A stretch of DNA of 34,451 bases from DASVRZ01 sp038228695. Its GTDB lineage: Bacteria; Verrucomicrobiota; Verrucomicrobiia; Chthoniobacterales; DASVRZ01. The DNA is taken from the NCBI GenBank assembly GCA_038228695.1, contig JBBRPA010000039.1, forward strand, positions 1-34,451, written 5' to 3'. A program made the translations under genes and the position numbers. This document shows positions 24,576 through 31,926 of this stretch, piece by piece. Each line of letters starts with the position of its first letter. The first letter of the stretch is position 1. The notes below the pieces were generated by a model. The model searched no databases and was not told the DNA's origin. It saw only the letters and a program-made list of their open reading frames with translations.

Positions 24576-25649
24576 ATGAGCCATCCTGAAGCACCCGCCG
24601 ATTCTAAAACCTTCAGCATCGCCGTCTTGCCGGGAGATGGCATTGGTGTGGATGTGACACGGGAGACCCTGCGGGTTCTCCAAGCTGTGGCAAGCAAGCA
24701 AACTGGCTTGCAGTTTGAGTTTCATGAACACGCGGTGGGTGCAGGCGAGTTTTTGCGGAATGGCTCACCCCTGCCGGAGAGCGCGGTTGAGGCCTGCCGG
24801 GCAGCGGATGCTGTCTTACTTGGGGCAATGGGCCTACCCAGTGTGCGCTGGCCGGACGGCAAAGAGATGACACCGCAGATCGACTTGCGTGAACGGCTCG
24901 ATCTTTATGCCGGACCGCGCCCGATCAAGCTCTACCACAGTCAAGATACACCGCTCAAAGGCTACAAAGCGGGCGAGATCGACTTCGTTATCGTGCGGGA
25001 GAACACGGAAGGCCTTTTTACTGCTCGCCTTAGCACGCATCCTTCCGAAGACGAAGCGCGGGATGTGCTCCGCCTCACCCGCAAAGGCTGCGAGCGAGTT
25101 ATCCGCTTTGCTTTTGATCTCGCCCGCAAACGCCGAAAGCACTGCACCCTAGTGGATAAGGCGAACGTGCTGCCATCCATGGTTTTCATGCGACGAATTT
25201 TTGACCAGATTGCGGAAGAGTATCCCGACGTGAAGACAGATCGTGTCTATGTGGATGCGATGGCGCTGTTTCTAGTACGCAAGCCGCAGGCTTTCGATGT
25301 GCTGGTTACGGAGAACATGTTTGGCGACATCCTCAGTGATCTCGCAGGTGGATTAGTGGGCGGTATGGGCATGGCTCCTTCTGGCGACATCGGCGACGAT
25401 TGCGCCATATTTCAGCCTTCGCATGGCACGGCACCGGACATCGCCGGGAAAGACATCGCGAACCCGACCGCGACGATCCTCTCTGCGGCAATGATGCTGG
25501 AATGGCTCGGTCTGGAAGCACCTGCGCAGATGATTTCGAGTGCCGTGCAGTTTGTTTTTAATGATCCAACGCACCGCACGCCGGACATGGGCGGCCAGCT
25601 CAAGACAAGCGAACTTACGGATTTGATTATCGGTAATCTTGAAAACTGA
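24576..25649 (+). CDS. Isocitrate/isopropylmalate family dehydrogenase
   Basis: A 357-residue beta-decarboxylating dehydrogenase. The start motif L-P-G-D-G-I-G is at residues 18-24. The substrate-binding stretch L-R-E-R-L-D-L-Y-A-G-P-R-P follows near 102-114, then V-R-E-N-T-E-G-L (about 138-145), D-K-A-N-V-L (about 196) and the metal/NAD region ending with H-G-T-A-P-D-I-A-G-K. It belongs to the isopropylmalate/tartrate/malate/homoisocitrate group and oxidatively decarboxylates 2- or 3-hydroxy acids. Here it heads a catabolic operon with an acid-sugar kinase and not a leucine operon, so I expect it to act on an acid-sugar derivative, not on isopropylmalate. Its stop codon directly abuts the first short repeat of the S23 cassette region. 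Confidence 0.9.
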   Translation: MSHPEAPADSKTFSIAVLPGDGIGVDVTRETLRVLQAVASKQTGLQFEFHEHAVGAGEFLRNGSPLPESAVEACRAADAVLLGAMGLPSVRWPDGKEMTPQIDLRERLDLYAGPRPIKLYHSQDTPLKGYKAGEIDFVIVRENTEGLFTARLSTHPSEDEARDVLRLTRKGCERVIRFAFDLARKRRKHCTLVDKANVLPSMVFMRRIFDQIAEEYPDVKTDRVYVDAMALFLVRKPQAFDVLVTENMFGDILSDLAGGLVGGMGMAPSGDIGDDCAIFQPSHGTAPDIAGKDIANPTATILSAAMMLEWLGLEAPAQMISSAVQFVFNDPTHRTPDMGGQLKTSELTDLIIGNLEN

Positions 25650-25675
25650 GAATCCGCCATCTGTAATCTTTAATT
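25646..25675. repeat. Inverted partial copy of the S23-flanking repeat
   Basis: Read on the minus strand, this segment resembles the 5' part of the 43-base repeat at 25715-25757: it shares ATTAAAGAT, GATG and GATT blocks in the same order. It starts inside the dehydrogenase stop codon. Together with the next copy it can form a large imperfect hairpin. Confidence 0.5.
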
Positions 25676-25714
25676 GATGAAGACACTTCATAAAGCTCGA
25701 ATCCCACACTCTTT

Positions 25715-25757
25715 AAATGACAGATTAAAGATGTCCGATGTCCGATTTCTAGATTCC
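25715..25757 (+). repeat. Direct repeat copy 1 flanking the S23 segment
   Basis: This 43-base element contains a tandem of the motif ATGTCCG. It matches 26149-26191 at 38 of 43 positions, with no gaps. It lies 30 bases upstream of the four-helix-bundle start codon. Confidence 0.8.
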
Positions 25758-25786
25758 ACGGCTCTATCCAGCCGCAATCCACAGCC

Positions 25787-26836
25787 ATGACTCAACTACA
25801 GCTATCAGATCGTCTCTGGGATCTCGCTGCGAGAGTCGGGAAGGTCATCGATGCATTGCCAGATACCAAACTGGGGCGGCAGGTATCAGGGCAGCTTGTC
25901 AGATGCGCCACATCTCCGGCACCTAACTATGACGAAAGTGGTGCCGCAGAAAATCGGGCCGATTTCGTATACAAACTTAGTATCGCGCTCAAGGAACTCC
26001 GCGAAACGCGCGGCTGGCTTCGCTTCATTATCAAGTCCGAACTTCTGACCGAATCCAAAATGATCGGATTGATTGACGAGGCTGAACAACTCTGTCGCAT
26101 CCTTGGTAAAAGCGTTCTCACCGCTAAAGCGAGCAGTTCCGGCTCAGAAAATGATAGATTAAAAATGCCCGATGGCCGATTTCAAGATTCCCCAAGAATC
26201 ATTGATCTCACGCTGACCATGCGCCCCGGAATGCGAGGCGTAGCCTGGGAGCAGACCAAGACAGTGGAGCATGATGGTTGGAATGCCCGCACGCTGCATC
26301 TCTACAGCCACGCTGGTACCCACATGGATGCGCAGACGCACTTCGGGGCTGGGCCAGGCACGATCGATAGCACGCCGCTGGAGCGCTGCATGGGATCGGC
26401 ATGGGTTGTGAATCTCGATGGCATCGCCGACAAGACCGCTCTTACTGTGGCGCACCTCGGTCCGGTGGCGGAAAATTTTATCCCCGGCGATTCGCTACTT
26501 CTGCGTACCGGCTGGTCGCGTCATGTGGCAGACCCGCAGCATTACCGCGACTGTTTTCCCCGCATCTCGGAAGAGCTGGCGCGGTGGTGCGTTGCCCACG
26601 AGGTGAACGTTCTCGGCGTCGAGCCACCCTCCGTGGCCGATGTAAATGACATGGCCGAGTTGACGCTCATCCATCAGATCCTGCTCGGAGCCAACATTAC
26701 CATCGTCGAAGGTCTCACCAGCTTGGATCAACTCACACAAGATCGGGTTTTCTTCGTTGCTGCTCCATTGAAGATCGAAGGTGGAGATGGCTGTCCTTGC
26801 CGTGCTTTTGCCATTGAAGGAGGGAGCTTCATATGA
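25787..26836 (+). CDS. S23 four-helix-bundle domain fused to a cyclase-family hydrolase
   Basis: A 349-residue fusion. Residues 1-115 are a four-helix-bundle protein of the 23S rRNA intervening-sequence (S23/IVP) family: G-R-Q-V-S-G-Q-L-V-R-C-A-T-S-P-A-P-N-Y, then A-A-E-N-R-A-D-F-V-Y-K-L, L-K-E-L-R-E-T-R-G-W-L-R, and E-A-E-Q-L-C-R-I. Residues 138-349 are a cyclase-family (kynurenine-formamidase-like) metal hydrolase with H175-A-G-T-H179-M-D181 and H185, which bind zinc or manganese in the family. The join (about 121-136) is encoded by the second copy of a 43-base repeat, so the S23 part looks inserted. The cyclase part should open a cyclic amide or lactone. The stop overlaps the transporter start (ATGA). 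The cyclase might also start internally, e.g. at the ATG at 26165, inside the repeat. Confidence 0.85.
   Translation: MTQLQLSDRLWDLAARVGKVIDALPDTKLGRQVSGQLVRCATSPAPNYDESGAAENRADFVYKLSIALKELRETRGWLRFIIKSELLTESKMIGLIDEAEQLCRILGKSVLTAKASSSGSENDRLKMPDGRFQDSPRIIDLTLTMRPGMRGVAWEQTKTVEHDGWNARTLHLYSHAGTHMDAQTHFGAGPGTIDSTPLERCMGSAWVVNLDGIADKTALTVAHLGPVAENFIPGDSLLLRTGWSRHVADPQHYRDCFPRISEELARWCVAHEVNVLGVEPPSVADVNDMAELTLIHQILLGANITIVEGLTSLDQLTQDRVFFVAAPLKIEGGDGCPCRAFAIEGGSFI
26149..26191 (+). repeat. Direct repeat copy 2, inside the fusion gene
   Basis: The second copy of the 43-base repeat starts 434 bases after the first and differs at five positions. It is translated and forms the linker between the four-helix-bundle and cyclase parts. 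In copy 2 the reading frame is open, with residues N-D-R-L-K-M-P-D-G-R-F. Confidence 0.8.
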
Positions 26837-28086
26837 TCCCGCGCCGTTTCATGCTCGTGAGTAGTACATTCCTACTGTCGGTCCTGTTGTATGTGGACCG
26901 CACCTGCGTCTCCACGGCAAAGGATGCGGTCTCTGGGGAGTTGGGCCTCAACCATGAGCAATGGGCTTGGGTGCTGGCATCGTTTGCGTTCGGGTATGCG
27001 TTATTTCAAACTCCCGGCGGTATGTTGGCGGACCGGCTCGGCGGGCGGATCGTGCTCACTGCTGTGGTGGGATTGTGGTCACTTTTCACTGGCCTGACGG
27101 CGGCGGCTTGGAATCTCACCAGCCTACTCATCGTGCGGTTTTTATTTGGGGCTGGTGAGGCTGGGGCATTTCCTGGCATGGCCAAGGTCGTCCATGCGTG
27201 GATCCCCGTGCAAGAGCGTGGATTGGTCAAAGGCATCAACTTTTCTGGCTCTCGGCTTGGGGCTGCACTGGCGTTGCCGCTCGTGGCGGCGCTGATCACG
27301 CAGCTCGGTTGGAAGGTGGCCTTTCTCATACTCATGGTCATCGGCTTCACATGGGCGCTACTTTGGTGTTTTTGGTTCCGCGATGAGCCAGAGTCTCACC
27401 CTAATATTTCGCAAGCCGAGCTGAATTACATTTTGGCGGGTCGCCAGCACAAAGGCAACGCCGAGGCCGCGCAACCTCTCGGCTTCAACCGACTGCTTCG
27501 CTCGGGCAATCTTTGGCTGATGATGGTGCAATACTTCGCCAGCAATTTCACCTTCTTCTTTACCCTCACCTGGCTCTACCCGTATGTGAAGGGGAAGTAT
27601 GGGCTGACCGCCGTGGACGCGGGCTATTTCGCAATGGTTCCACTGCTCGGCGGGGCGGTTGGGAATGTGCTCGCGGGCTGGCTGGTGGATCGCCTGTATC
27701 GTGCGGGCCATCTCAATTTGTCGCGGAAACTGCCGGCCATTACTGGCTTCCTCTTCGCCGCACTGGGCATGATGATGAGCTTGGAACAAACGAGCGCAAT
27801 AGGTGCCGTGGCCTGGCTCACGTTGGCCATCTTTGGTGCGGACATGACACTCAGCCCGGCGTGGAGTTTCTGTATCGATATTGGCGGGCGCAATGCGGGC
27901 GAAGTCAGCGGCACCATGAACATGGCTGGCAATCTCGGTGCTGCCATTACGGCTTTGGCGTTTGCTTATTTGCCCGAATCATCAAAAGGCAACGCCGCCT
28001 TTTTTCACACTGCTGCTTTACTCAGTCTGCTTGCTGCAGTCTGCTGGCTATTCGCCAACTCGAATCAAACCATCCGAACTACATGA
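26833..28086 (+). CDS. MFS transporter, ACS family (hexuronate/glucarate-type)
   Basis: A 417-residue, twelve-helix transporter of the anion:cation symporter family. The first helix carries Y-V-D-R-T, and the loop after helix 2 is G-G-M-L-A-D-R-L-G-G-R, the MFS signature. G-A-G-E-A-G-A-F-P-G in helix 4 is typical of GudP/ExuT/GarP-type sugar-acid importers. A central soluble loop lies at about 190-215. By family it should import an organic anion, most likely a sugar acid, with a cation. It overlaps the fusion gene before it and the Kelch gene after it by 4 bases each (ATGA), and a purine-rich G-G-A-G-G-G-A-G site precedes it. Confidence 0.92.
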   Translation: MIPRRFMLVSSTFLLSVLLYVDRTCVSTAKDAVSGELGLNHEQWAWVLASFAFGYALFQTPGGMLADRLGGRIVLTAVVGLWSLFTGLTAAAWNLTSLLIVRFLFGAGEAGAFPGMAKVVHAWIPVQERGLVKGINFSGSRLGAALALPLVAALITQLGWKVAFLILMVIGFTWALLWCFWFRDEPESHPNISQAELNYILAGRQHKGNAEAAQPLGFNRLLRSGNLWLMMVQYFASNFTFFFTLTWLYPYVKGKYGLTAVDAGYFAMVPLLGGAVGNVLAGWLVDRLYRAGHLNLSRKLPAITGFLFAALGMMMSLEQTSAIGAVAWLTLAIFGADMTLSPAWSFCIDIGGRNAGEVSGTMNMAGNLGAAITALAFAYLPESSKGNAAFFHTAALLSLLAAVCWLFANSNQTIRTT

Positions 28087-29081
28087 AAAAAATCAGCTCG
28101 TACCTAACTATCCAAATTCTTGTCGGAATCTCACTCCTTAGTTGCCTGCTCGCCGCCCAGCCGATTGCGGAGTGGCAGTTGGTCCCTACTGAAACAGGCT
28201 GCACCGCTCGTCATGAGACCTCCGCTGCTGCAGTGGACGGAATTTTTTACCTCATCGGAGGACGTGGCGTAATGAACGTAGAGGCTTTTGATCCTGCCAC
28301 CAGCCGCTGGACGAAAAAAGGCATGGTTCCGATGGAACTGCACCACTTCGCCGCAATACCAGTGACGAACAAAATCGCCGTTTTTGGAGCCTTGACGGGT
28401 GGCTACCCCAAAGAACAATCGGTCCCAAATCTTTGGTGGTATGAGCCGGCCAAAGATGAATGGACCCAAGGCGCGGAAATCCCCGAAGATCGCCGCCGCG
28501 GTGCGTCAGGCTGCGTGCTGGATGGAGATTTGCTCTACCTCCTTTGTGGTAATACGAATGGCCACTGGAACGGCTGTGTGCCTTGGCTGGATACGCTGAA
28601 TCTGAAGACTGGCGAGTGGACCCGCTTGCCAGATGCGCCTCATGCCCGCGACCATTTTCAGGCTGGTCTTGTGGATGGTAAAATCATCTGCTCCGGTGGT
28701 CGCCGCACGGAAGCTGAGCATGGCCACGTCTTCGATCTTACTGTATCCGAAGTGGATGTGTATGACATCGCCAAGGAAACATGGAGCACTTTGGAAAAAC
28801 CGATTCCTACCCCGCGGGCTGGTGCTCCAACGATCACCCACAATGGGAAAATCATCGTCATCGGCGGGGAAAGCGGCCAGGATTTAGCCCATTCCGAGGT
28901 GGAGGCGTTTTCCCTCGCGACGGGCGACTGGGAGACTTTGCCGCCAATGGTGGAAGGAAGACACAGCGGCGGAGTCGCGTTGATCGGAGATGATATTTAC
29001 TTTGCCGCAGGCTGTCTCAAACACGGCGGCGGCACCGACCAAAGCACTATCCTGAAATTCTCAATTCCCAAGCAGCCGTGA
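28083..29081 (+). CDS. Secreted Kelch-repeat protein
   Basis: A 332-residue exported protein. I start it at ATG 28083, overlapping the transporter stop by 4 bases, because that gives a signal peptide (K2-K3, hydrophobic core, L-A-A cleavage near 25). A longer frame upstream lies in the wrong register inside the transporter gene. A cysteine at about residue 20 could also be a lipidation site. The mature part is a beta-propeller of about six Kelch repeats with the typical G-G (I-G-G-R-G, F-G-A, L-C-G-N, S-G-G-R, I-G-G-E-S, A-A-G-C) and W-x-x-x-x-x-(I/M/L)-P pairs. Related propellers include the sialic acid mutarotase NanM. Here it may bind or epimerise a sugar in the periplasm before uptake. 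Confidence 0.85.
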   Translation: MKKISSYLTIQILVGISLLSCLLAAQPIAEWQLVPTETGCTARHETSAAAVDGIFYLIGGRGVMNVEAFDPATSRWTKKGMVPMELHHFAAIPVTNKIAVFGALTGGYPKEQSVPNLWWYEPAKDEWTQGAEIPEDRRRGASGCVLDGDLLYLLCGNTNGHWNGCVPWLDTLNLKTGEWTRLPDAPHARDHFQAGLVDGKIICSGGRRTEAEHGHVFDLTVSEVDVYDIAKETWSTLEKPIPTPRAGAPTITHNGKIIVIGGESGQDLAHSEVEAFSLATGDWETLPPMVEGRHSGGVALIGDDIYFAAGCLKHGGGTDQSTILKFSIPKQP

Positions 29082-30121
29082 CCTCAAAAAAACTCAAAGG
29101 TGTCTGCGTCGGCGCGGGCTATTTCAGCCACTTTCAATATGAGGCATGGCAGCGCATTCCAGAGGTGGAAATCGTCGCCTTTAGTAATCGCGATGCTGAG
29201 CGGGCGCTGGAGATCACACAGAAGTTCGGTCTGACGAAATGCTATGCCGACTGGCGTGAAATGCTGGACGCGGAGAAGCCCGACTTTATCGACGTGATTA
29301 CGCCACCACCTACTCACGCAGCCATTTGTGCCGAGGCCGTCCAGCGTGGCATTCACATCATCTGCCAAAAACCGCTCGCCCCCACATTGAGCGAGGCTCG
29401 CGAAATCGTGGCGAATGCGAGTGCCGCCGGAGTGCGTCTCATGGTCCATGAGAATTTCCGCTTCCAGCCTTGGCACCGCGAGTTGAAGCGCCAGCTCGAC
29501 GCCGGAGCCATTGGCGAAGTGTTCTCGCTTAGCTTTCGTTCACGGCTAGGCGATGGCTGGGGACCGGATGCCTACATCCCGCGTCAGCCCTATTTTCGCG
29601 ATTATCCCCGGTTACTCGTCTATGAAACAGGGCTGCATTTCATCGACACCTTTCGTTATTTGGCGGGAGACATCACTCGGGTCACTGCGTGGTTGCGGAA
29701 ACTGAATCCCGTCATCCAAGGTGAAGACTGCGGTTTGCTCGTATTTGACTTTGCCAACGGAGCCGTAGGCCAATGGGATGCCAATCGCTACAACGAACCT
29801 GCCTGTCCTTTGCCCGAAGCCCGCTACACGTTTGGCGAATTTTTAATCGAGGGCAGTACTGGTAGTCTGCGTCTCTATCTCGACGGGCGCGTCACATTGA
29901 AGCCTCTCGGCGGCGACGAAACGGAGACCCCATACATTCATGAGCGCCGGGGCTTCGCCGGAGACTGCGTCTATGCCACGCAGCGGCATTTCATCGACCG
30001 TCTGCTAGATGGGGCGCCCTTTGAAACCAGTGGCGAAGACTACCTCATCACCACGGCCATCCAAGAAGCCGCGTATGAATCGGCTTCGACCAAACAATCC
30101 GTGAGCACTCTAGTAGTATGA
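29078..30121 (+). CDS. Gfo/Idh/MocA family oxidoreductase
   Basis: A 347-residue NAD(P)-dependent oxidoreductase with a GTG start overlapping the Kelch stop by 4 bases. The Rossmann motif G-V-C-V-G-A-G-Y-F-S is at residues 8-17. The family's E-K-P is changed to Q97-K98-P99, with the key lysine kept, and H124-E125-N126-F-R-F follows. The C-terminal half holds Y-E-T-G-L-H-F-I-D-T-F-R, the typical active-site helix with a Gly-x-His and Asp. It should oxidise or reduce a sugar or sugar acid. Relatives serve as inositol, apiose or uronate dehydrogenases; I cannot choose between them. It is distinct from the oxidoreductase at 10132. Confidence 0.9.
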   Translation: MTSKKLKGVCVGAGYFSHFQYEAWQRIPEVEIVAFSNRDAERALEITQKFGLTKCYADWREMLDAEKPDFIDVITPPPTHAAICAEAVQRGIHIICQKPLAPTLSEAREIVANASAAGVRLMVHENFRFQPWHRELKRQLDAGAIGEVFSLSFRSRLGDGWGPDAYIPRQPYFRDYPRLLVYETGLHFIDTFRYLAGDITRVTAWLRKLNPVIQGEDCGLLVFDFANGAVGQWDANRYNEPACPLPEARYTFGEFLIEGSTGSLRLYLDGRVTLKPLGGDETETPYIHERRGFAGDCVYATQRHFIDRLLDGAPFETSGEDYLITTAIQEAAYESASTKQSVSTLVV

Positions 30122-30507
30122 AGCACCAGGGTCTCGATCACTTCGCCATCGTCGTCCCAGACACGGAAGCCGCTTTGAAAATCTGGCGCGATGCCATGGG
30201 CTTGCCGCTGCTCCTCAGCGAGGTCGTGAATGGCGGCACGGTGCGCCTCACTCATCTAGACCTTGGCAATACGCAGCTCCAACTTGTAGAGCCGCTTACA
30301 CCGGATCATCCGCTGCAAGCATGGCTGGAAAAAAATGGTACCAGCCTACATCACTTCTGCCTCAAGGTGGATGATGTAGCTCAGGCTATGACAGATTCTC
30401 CGATCCCCACGGCATCGCAGCCGCACCAAGGCACCCAAGGCAAACGGGCCGTGTTTCTCGATAAAACCATGACCCAAGGTGTGCAGGTGGAGTTCACAGG
30501 CGCTTGA
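30118..30507 (+). CDS. VOC-family protein (methylmalonyl-CoA epimerase-like)
   Basis: A 129-residue vicinal-oxygen-chelate protein. Its first beta-alpha-beta module starts L-D-H-F-A-I-V-V with H8. The second starts L-H-H-F-C-L-K-V-D-D with H79, and the protein ends with V-Q-V-E-F giving E125. Together these are the usual metal ligands of the glyoxalase/epimerase fold, as in methylmalonyl-CoA epimerase. Size is right for a single-chain VOC epimerase or lyase. Its ATG overlaps the oxidoreductase stop (ATGA). The context suggests an isomerase or epimerase step on an acid-sugar or keto-acid intermediate; the natural substrate is not predictable. Confidence 0.87.
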   Translation: MKHQGLDHFAIVVPDTEAALKIWRDAMGLPLLLSEVVNGGTVRLTHLDLGNTQLQLVEPLTPDHPLQAWLEKNGTSLHHFCLKVDDVAQAMTDSPIPTASQPHQGTQGKRAVFLDKTMTQGVQVEFTGA

Positions 30508-30511
30508 AATC

Positions 30512-31906
30512 ATGAGCACAAGTGTTTCCAAATCCGCCACCTTTGTCGGGCTGCCACCGCCTTGGCCGCAGGACTTGCATGAGGCGATCCATCTCAGACC
30601 CAAGCAAAAACTCATCGTCCTCGACGACGATCCTACTGGCACGCAAACCGTCCACGATGTGCCAGTGCTCACCGTCTGGGATGTGGATACCCTGCGGGCT
30701 GAGTTTGATCGGCAAGGCGATTGTTTTTTTATCCTCACCAATTCGCGGAGCCTGACTGCCCAAGGTGCCGAAGCCCTGAATAGCGAGATCGCTCAGAACC
30801 TTTACGCCGCCGCAGCCTCGCGGCCATTCACTCTCGTCTCCCGCAGCGACTCCACCTTGCGCGGTCATTTTCCTCTCGAAACAGATGTCCTGTCGGAAGA
30901 ACTCGGCCCCTTCGATGCCACTCTCATCATCCCCTACTTCGAGGCTGGTGGACGCTACACCATCGGTGACATCCACTACGTCGCGGAAGGCGACACCCTC
31001 GTGCCCTCCGCCGAGACGCCGTTCGCCAAGGACAAAGTCTTCGGTTATACCCACTCCAATCTCCGCGAATGGGTCGAAGAAAAAACCGCAGGTCGCGTGC
31101 AGACCAGTGATGTCGCCTCCATTTCACTCGACCTGATCCGCATCGGCGGACCGCAGGAGGTGAAGAAACATCTCATAGGTCTGACACATGGTTCCGTGTG
31201 CATCGTCAATGCTGCGTCACTGGCGGACATGGATGTCGTCGCCCTCGCCTTGCTGGAGGCAGAGCAAACAGGCCGGCGTTTCCTTATCCGCAGTGCCGCG
31301 CAGATCGTCTCTGCCCGGCTCGGACTCAAGCCTCGCTCCTTGCTCACCGCCCAGGATCTCGATGCCACGGACTACTGCGGAGGCGTGATTCTTGTCGGCA
31401 GCTATGTCCCCAAAACCACGGAACAACTCACGCACCTGCTGGCGCATACCGACGTGGATCGCGTGGAGCTTTCCGTCGCGGATTTGCTTGATGAAACCCA
31501 ACGCCCCGTCGTGCTGGATCGCGCACTGCAAAGCATACACATGGCCATCCAAGCCGGGCGAAACATCGTCGTCTTCACCAGCCGCGACCTCATAACTGGC
31601 CAAGACGCAGCGGCGAACCTCGACATCGGCCAACAAGTTTCCGCCGCCCTCGTGGAACTCGTCCAACGGCTGCAAGTGCGGCCTAGGTTTCTCATCGCCA
31701 AAGGCGGCATTACCTCCAGCGACATCGCCACCCAAGGCCTCGCAATGCGCCGTGGCATCGTCGTCGGTCAGTTGCTTCCCGGCGTGCCCGTCTGGCGGCT
31801 TGGCGAAGAAACTCGCTTTCCCGGTATGGGCTACGTCGTCTTCCCCGGCAATGTCGGCGGCAAGGAAGCCCTCACCGAAGCCCTGAAAAGACTTACAGAT
31901 CTCTAA
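30512..31906 (+). CDS. DUF1537 four-carbon acid sugar kinase family protein
   Basis: A 464-residue kinase of the DUF1537 family (OtnK/DtnK/OiaK group), which phosphorylates acid sugars such as threonate, erythronate or 3-oxo-isoapionate with ATP. The substrate-binding N-terminal domain has D38-D39-D40-P-T-G-T-Q, then S-R-S-D-S-T-L-R-G-H near 114-123. The C-terminal ATP domain has K397-G-G-I-T-S-S-D and F444-P-G-N-V-G-G. The start is the ATG at 30512, four bases after the VOC stop; an upstream GTG-type extension would run into that gene. The kinase defines the operon as acid-sugar catabolism. The usual partner genes of threonate pathways (a DUF1537-linked PdxA2 or aldolase) are absent here; an isopropylmalate-type dehydrogenase is present instead. 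Confidence 0.92.
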   Translation: MSTSVSKSATFVGLPPPWPQDLHEAIHLRPKQKLIVLDDDPTGTQTVHDVPVLTVWDVDTLRAEFDRQGDCFFILTNSRSLTAQGAEALNSEIAQNLYAAAASRPFTLVSRSDSTLRGHFPLETDVLSEELGPFDATLIIPYFEAGGRYTIGDIHYVAEGDTLVPSAETPFAKDKVFGYTHSNLREWVEEKTAGRVQTSDVASISLDLIRIGGPQEVKKHLIGLTHGSVCIVNAASLADMDVVALALLEAEQTGRRFLIRSAAQIVSARLGLKPRSLLTAQDLDATDYCGGVILVGSYVPKTTEQLTHLLAHTDVDRVELSVADLLDETQRPVVLDRALQSIHMAIQAGRNIVVFTSRDLITGQDAAANLDIGQQVSAALVELVQRLQVRPRFLIAKGGITSSDIATQGLAMRRGIVVGQLLPGVPVWRLGEETRFPGMGYVVFPGNVGGKEALTEALKRLTDL

Positions 31907-31926
31907 ACTTCAACTCGAACCAAACT

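Noticed and set aside
24576..25649. leuB (leucine biosynthesis) assignment
   Set aside because: There are no leuA, leuC or leuD genes nearby, and the gene heads a sugar-acid operon under a XylR-type regulator.
27513..28082. N-terminal extension that would make the Kelch protein 522 residues
   Set aside because: This part lies inside the MFS gene in another frame and has no coding character. A signal peptide starts exactly at 28083.
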